Source: Ilyobacter polytropus DSM 2926 (GTDB lineage Bacteria > Fusobacteriota > Fusobacteriia > Fusobacteriales > Fusobacteriaceae). Taken from it: a stretch of DNA of 64,000 nucleotides. The stretch's first letter is position 1, and every line of letters starts with the position of its first letter. The stretch spans positions 930,001-994,000 of the forward strand of contig NC_014632.1 of the NCBI RefSeq assembly GCF_000165505.1, in the 5' to 3' direction. The position numbers were made by a program, and so were the translations under genes. A model generated the notes under the pieces. The model was not told where the DNA came from and searched no databases. It saw nothing but the letters and a program-made list of their open reading frames with translations. Positions 62,562 to 64,000 of the stretch are shown in pieces.

Positions 62562-62609
62562 CAATCATAAAGAAAGCCAGACTATTATGTCTGGCTTTCT
62601 TTATGATTG
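62562..62609. terminator. Long bidirectional terminator hairpin
   Basis: Arms of 21 bp (caatcataaagaaagccag and its complement) with a 6-base loop; the stop codon of the converging zinc-ribbon gene lies inside it. Confidence 0.75.
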
Positions 62610-62838
62610 CTCTTTTAGAAAAAATTCAATGGTTTTTTTAGATTTTAGCTCATTACAGTTGTTACAAAAAAAATTGTGTTGAACCACATGCTGAAAGTAT
62701 TTCTACTTCATTTCCACACTTATCACATAAAGCAGCTTTGGTAAAAAATTTATTACACTTTTCACAGTGGTACTTTCCTGTGGAACTATTCTTAGTTACT
62801 TCATTTTTGCAAATTGGGCAGAATTTTAGTTTATCCAT
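62601..62838 (-). pseudogene. YfgJ-like zinc-ribbon gene with a frameshift in a run of eight Ts
   Basis: The ATG at 62838 has the SD aaggagacg. The frame reads CPIC, CEKC and CDKC and then reaches a run of eight Ts (minus strand) that leads to TAA at 62662-62664 after 58 residues. If one T is skipped, the frame continues with FFCNNCNELKSKKTIEFF to 62601, 78 residues, completing a fourth Cys pair. The corrected end matches the zinc-ribbon family of E. coli YfgJ (ALCDKCGN...LSACGS...FFC...SKKTIEF; E. coli has a similar order). The lesion is a +1 change in a homopolymer. It may be a real mutation, a slippage site or a sequencing error. Confidence 0.75.
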
Positions 62839-63267
62839 ATGATCGTCTCCTTATTATAATTTTTTATAGTCTTTAAAAATTATAAAGTTCTTTTATATAG
62901 ATTTCAAGTTCTTATTTTCAGATATTATATTTCAAATTCAAAAAATAAAGTTATAAAGTTTGGACTACCTCTGATGCCACTTATGATTCCCCGAATTCCA
63001 GATCTATGTGAAATTTCTATTCCTGTGTAACAATTATTCCATTTTTCATCTTAAAATATATTCCCTGTATTAATAGAGGTTATCCTATAAATAAAATTGC
63101 GTTTAAAGAACGAAATATAACCGTGGTACATATTTTAACATCTTTTATATTTATAAATAAAATGTTGATAAAACTTGTAAATATATGTACAATTCTTATT
63201 GATAGTGCTTATATTAGGTTTGAAAATATAGATACTATTAACTGAAATATTTTAAAGGGGGAAATTC
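62839..63267. other. Gene-free region with a possible coding remnant
   Basis: 429 bases between the zinc-ribbon gene and the lyase gene. The minus strand has a short open stretch (about 62922-63050) with a protein-like composition, preceded by an in-frame stop and no start. Promoter elements for the lyase gene must lie here, but none is clear. Confidence 0.35.
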
Positions 63268-64000
63268 ATGTCAGAGTCTATAGAAGGTAAATTAATATAC
63301 AGTTTTAAAAATGACTACAGTGAGGGAGCTCACTCTAATATTTTGAATGCAATGATGAATGCAAACATGGATCAGCATGACGGCTATGGGGAAGACTCAT
63401 ACTCAAAAGAAGCTGTGGAGATTCTAAAGGAAAAGATCAACAATCAAAATGTTGATATACATTTTGTTGTCGGAGGTACTCAGGCCAACTTAGTGGTGAT
63501 ATCATCTATATTGAGGCCCTATGAATCTGTCATTGCTGCAGAAAGCGGACATATAAGCACACATGAGACGGGAGCTATAGAGGCCACCGGACATAAAATA
63601 AATACCGTCGAAACATCTGACGGGAAATTAACTCCTGAAAAAATAAAGAAAATTCTGGATGAACATAACAGTGAGCATATGGTTAAACCTTCTATGGTTT
63701 TTATATCAAATTCTACAGAACTGGGAACTGTCTATAAAAAGAATGAATTAGAAAAAATTTCGTTATTTTGCAGAGAGAATAATCTTATTCTCTATTTGGA
63801 CGGGGCTAGACTTGGAACTGCATTGTCATCTGATAAAAATGATATGACTATAGAGGACATTTCAAAGCTTGTGGATGTTTTTTATATAGGAGGAACAAAA
63901 AACGGAGCACTTTTAGGAGAAGCAATAGTTATTTCCAACGAAAGATTAAAAAAGAATTTCAGATATAATATAAAACAAAAAGGTGCACTTTTGGCAAAGG
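63268..64000 (+). CDS. Threonine aldolase/beta-eliminating lyase family protein, N-terminal part
   Basis: 244 full codons are visible and the frame is still open at the window edge. The ATG follows aaaggggg. The fold-type I PLP pattern is seen: SFKNDYSEGAHSNIL near the start, FVVGGTQANL (cofactor phosphate region), ESGHISTHETGA, YLDGARLGTALS with the PLP-binding Asp, and IGGTKNGALLGEA with the PLP Lys. Low-specificity L-threonine aldolases have exactly this layout and split threonine to glycine and acetaldehyde. A tryptophanase-like or other lyase role cannot be excluded from the fragment. Confidence 0.9.
   Translation, partial: MSESIEGKLIYSFKNDYSEGAHSNILNAMMNANMDQHDGYGEDSYSKEAVEILKEKINNQNVDIHFVVGGTQANLVVISSILRPYESVIAAESGHISTHETGAIEATGHKINTVETSDGKLTPEKIKKILDEHNSEHMVKPSMVFISNSTELGTVYKKNELEKISLFCRENNLILYLDGARLGTALSSDKNDMTIEDISKLVDVFYIGGTKNGALLGEAIVISNERLKKNFRYNIKQKGALLAK

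Overview
The window comes from an AT-rich, low-GC genome with a Gram-negative envelope: OmpA, a MipA-like protein, TolC, an LpxL/HtrB-type acyltransferase and lipoproteins with lipoboxes. It also carries genes usually linked to Gram-positive bacteria: class 3 fructose-bisphosphatase, HPr kinase, WhiA, RNase M5, SepF and ScpA. Together with the OadA-type decarboxylase subunit, this mix points to Fusobacteriota, plausibly the Ilyobacter/Propionigenium/Cetobacterium group. That placement is inferred from gene content, not from a marker phylogeny. I saw no rRNA, tRNA, CRISPR array, insertion sequence or prophage. Several genes start at TTG or GTG behind strong Shine-Dalgarno (SD) sequences.

Layout. 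1-1.6 kb: end of a surface-polysaccharide locus (O-antigen ligase/polymerase tail, family 2 glycosyltransferase). 1.9-3.7 kb: OadA-type carboxyltransferase and PpnP. 3.8-7.3 kb: RpiR regulator, CDP-alcohol phosphatidyltransferase, short-chain dehydrogenase, lipid acyltransferase. 7.5-11.1 kb: fructose-bisphosphatase, PP2C phosphatase, methionine aminopeptidase. 11.1-12.7 kb: two LPP20-like envelope proteins. 12.9-21.9 kb: a long co-directional operon (mtnN, folC, small membrane protein, double-domain hprK, YitT, folB, folK-DUF523 fusion, nrnA, CsgG-like and GNA1162-like lipoproteins). 22-26.5 kb: sepF, DUF2780, PTS-linked dihydroxyacetone kinase dhaKLM, a glycerophosphodiesterase and a cold-shock protein.

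26.8-27.1 kb holds no gene but looks like a structured noncoding RNA of about 320 nt with its own terminator. 27.3-31.7 kb: housekeeping genes (VOC protein, PepD, HAD phosphatase, SSB). 31.7-35.3 kb: an unexplained inverted-repeat element, outer-membrane beta-barrel candidates and small proteins. 35.4-43.7 kb: polA-whiA-ribF-scpA, a terminator, then murJ and a solitary TaqI-like DNA methyltransferase. 44.6-48.9 kb: a MacAB-TolC-type efflux operon. 49-56 kb: many small or unknown genes, RNase M5, an uncharacterised radical SAM protein and OmpA. 56.3-60 kb: a MATE transporter and the amtB-glnB nitrogen pair. 60-64 kb: a pmbA gene broken by one amber codon, a YfgJ-like zinc-ribbon gene shifted in a run of eight Ts, and the start of a threonine-aldolase-like gene.

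Most promising leads: the noncoding RNA at 26.8-27.1 kb, the HprK double protein (degenerate N-terminal copy, active-looking C-terminal copy, possible internal start), the folK-DUF523 fusion, the CsgG/LPP20/GNA1162 envelope set without curli or flagella genes, the inverted-repeat element at 31.9-32.1 kb, and the two lesions near 61 and 62.7 kb. All calls come from reading the sequence; no database search was run.
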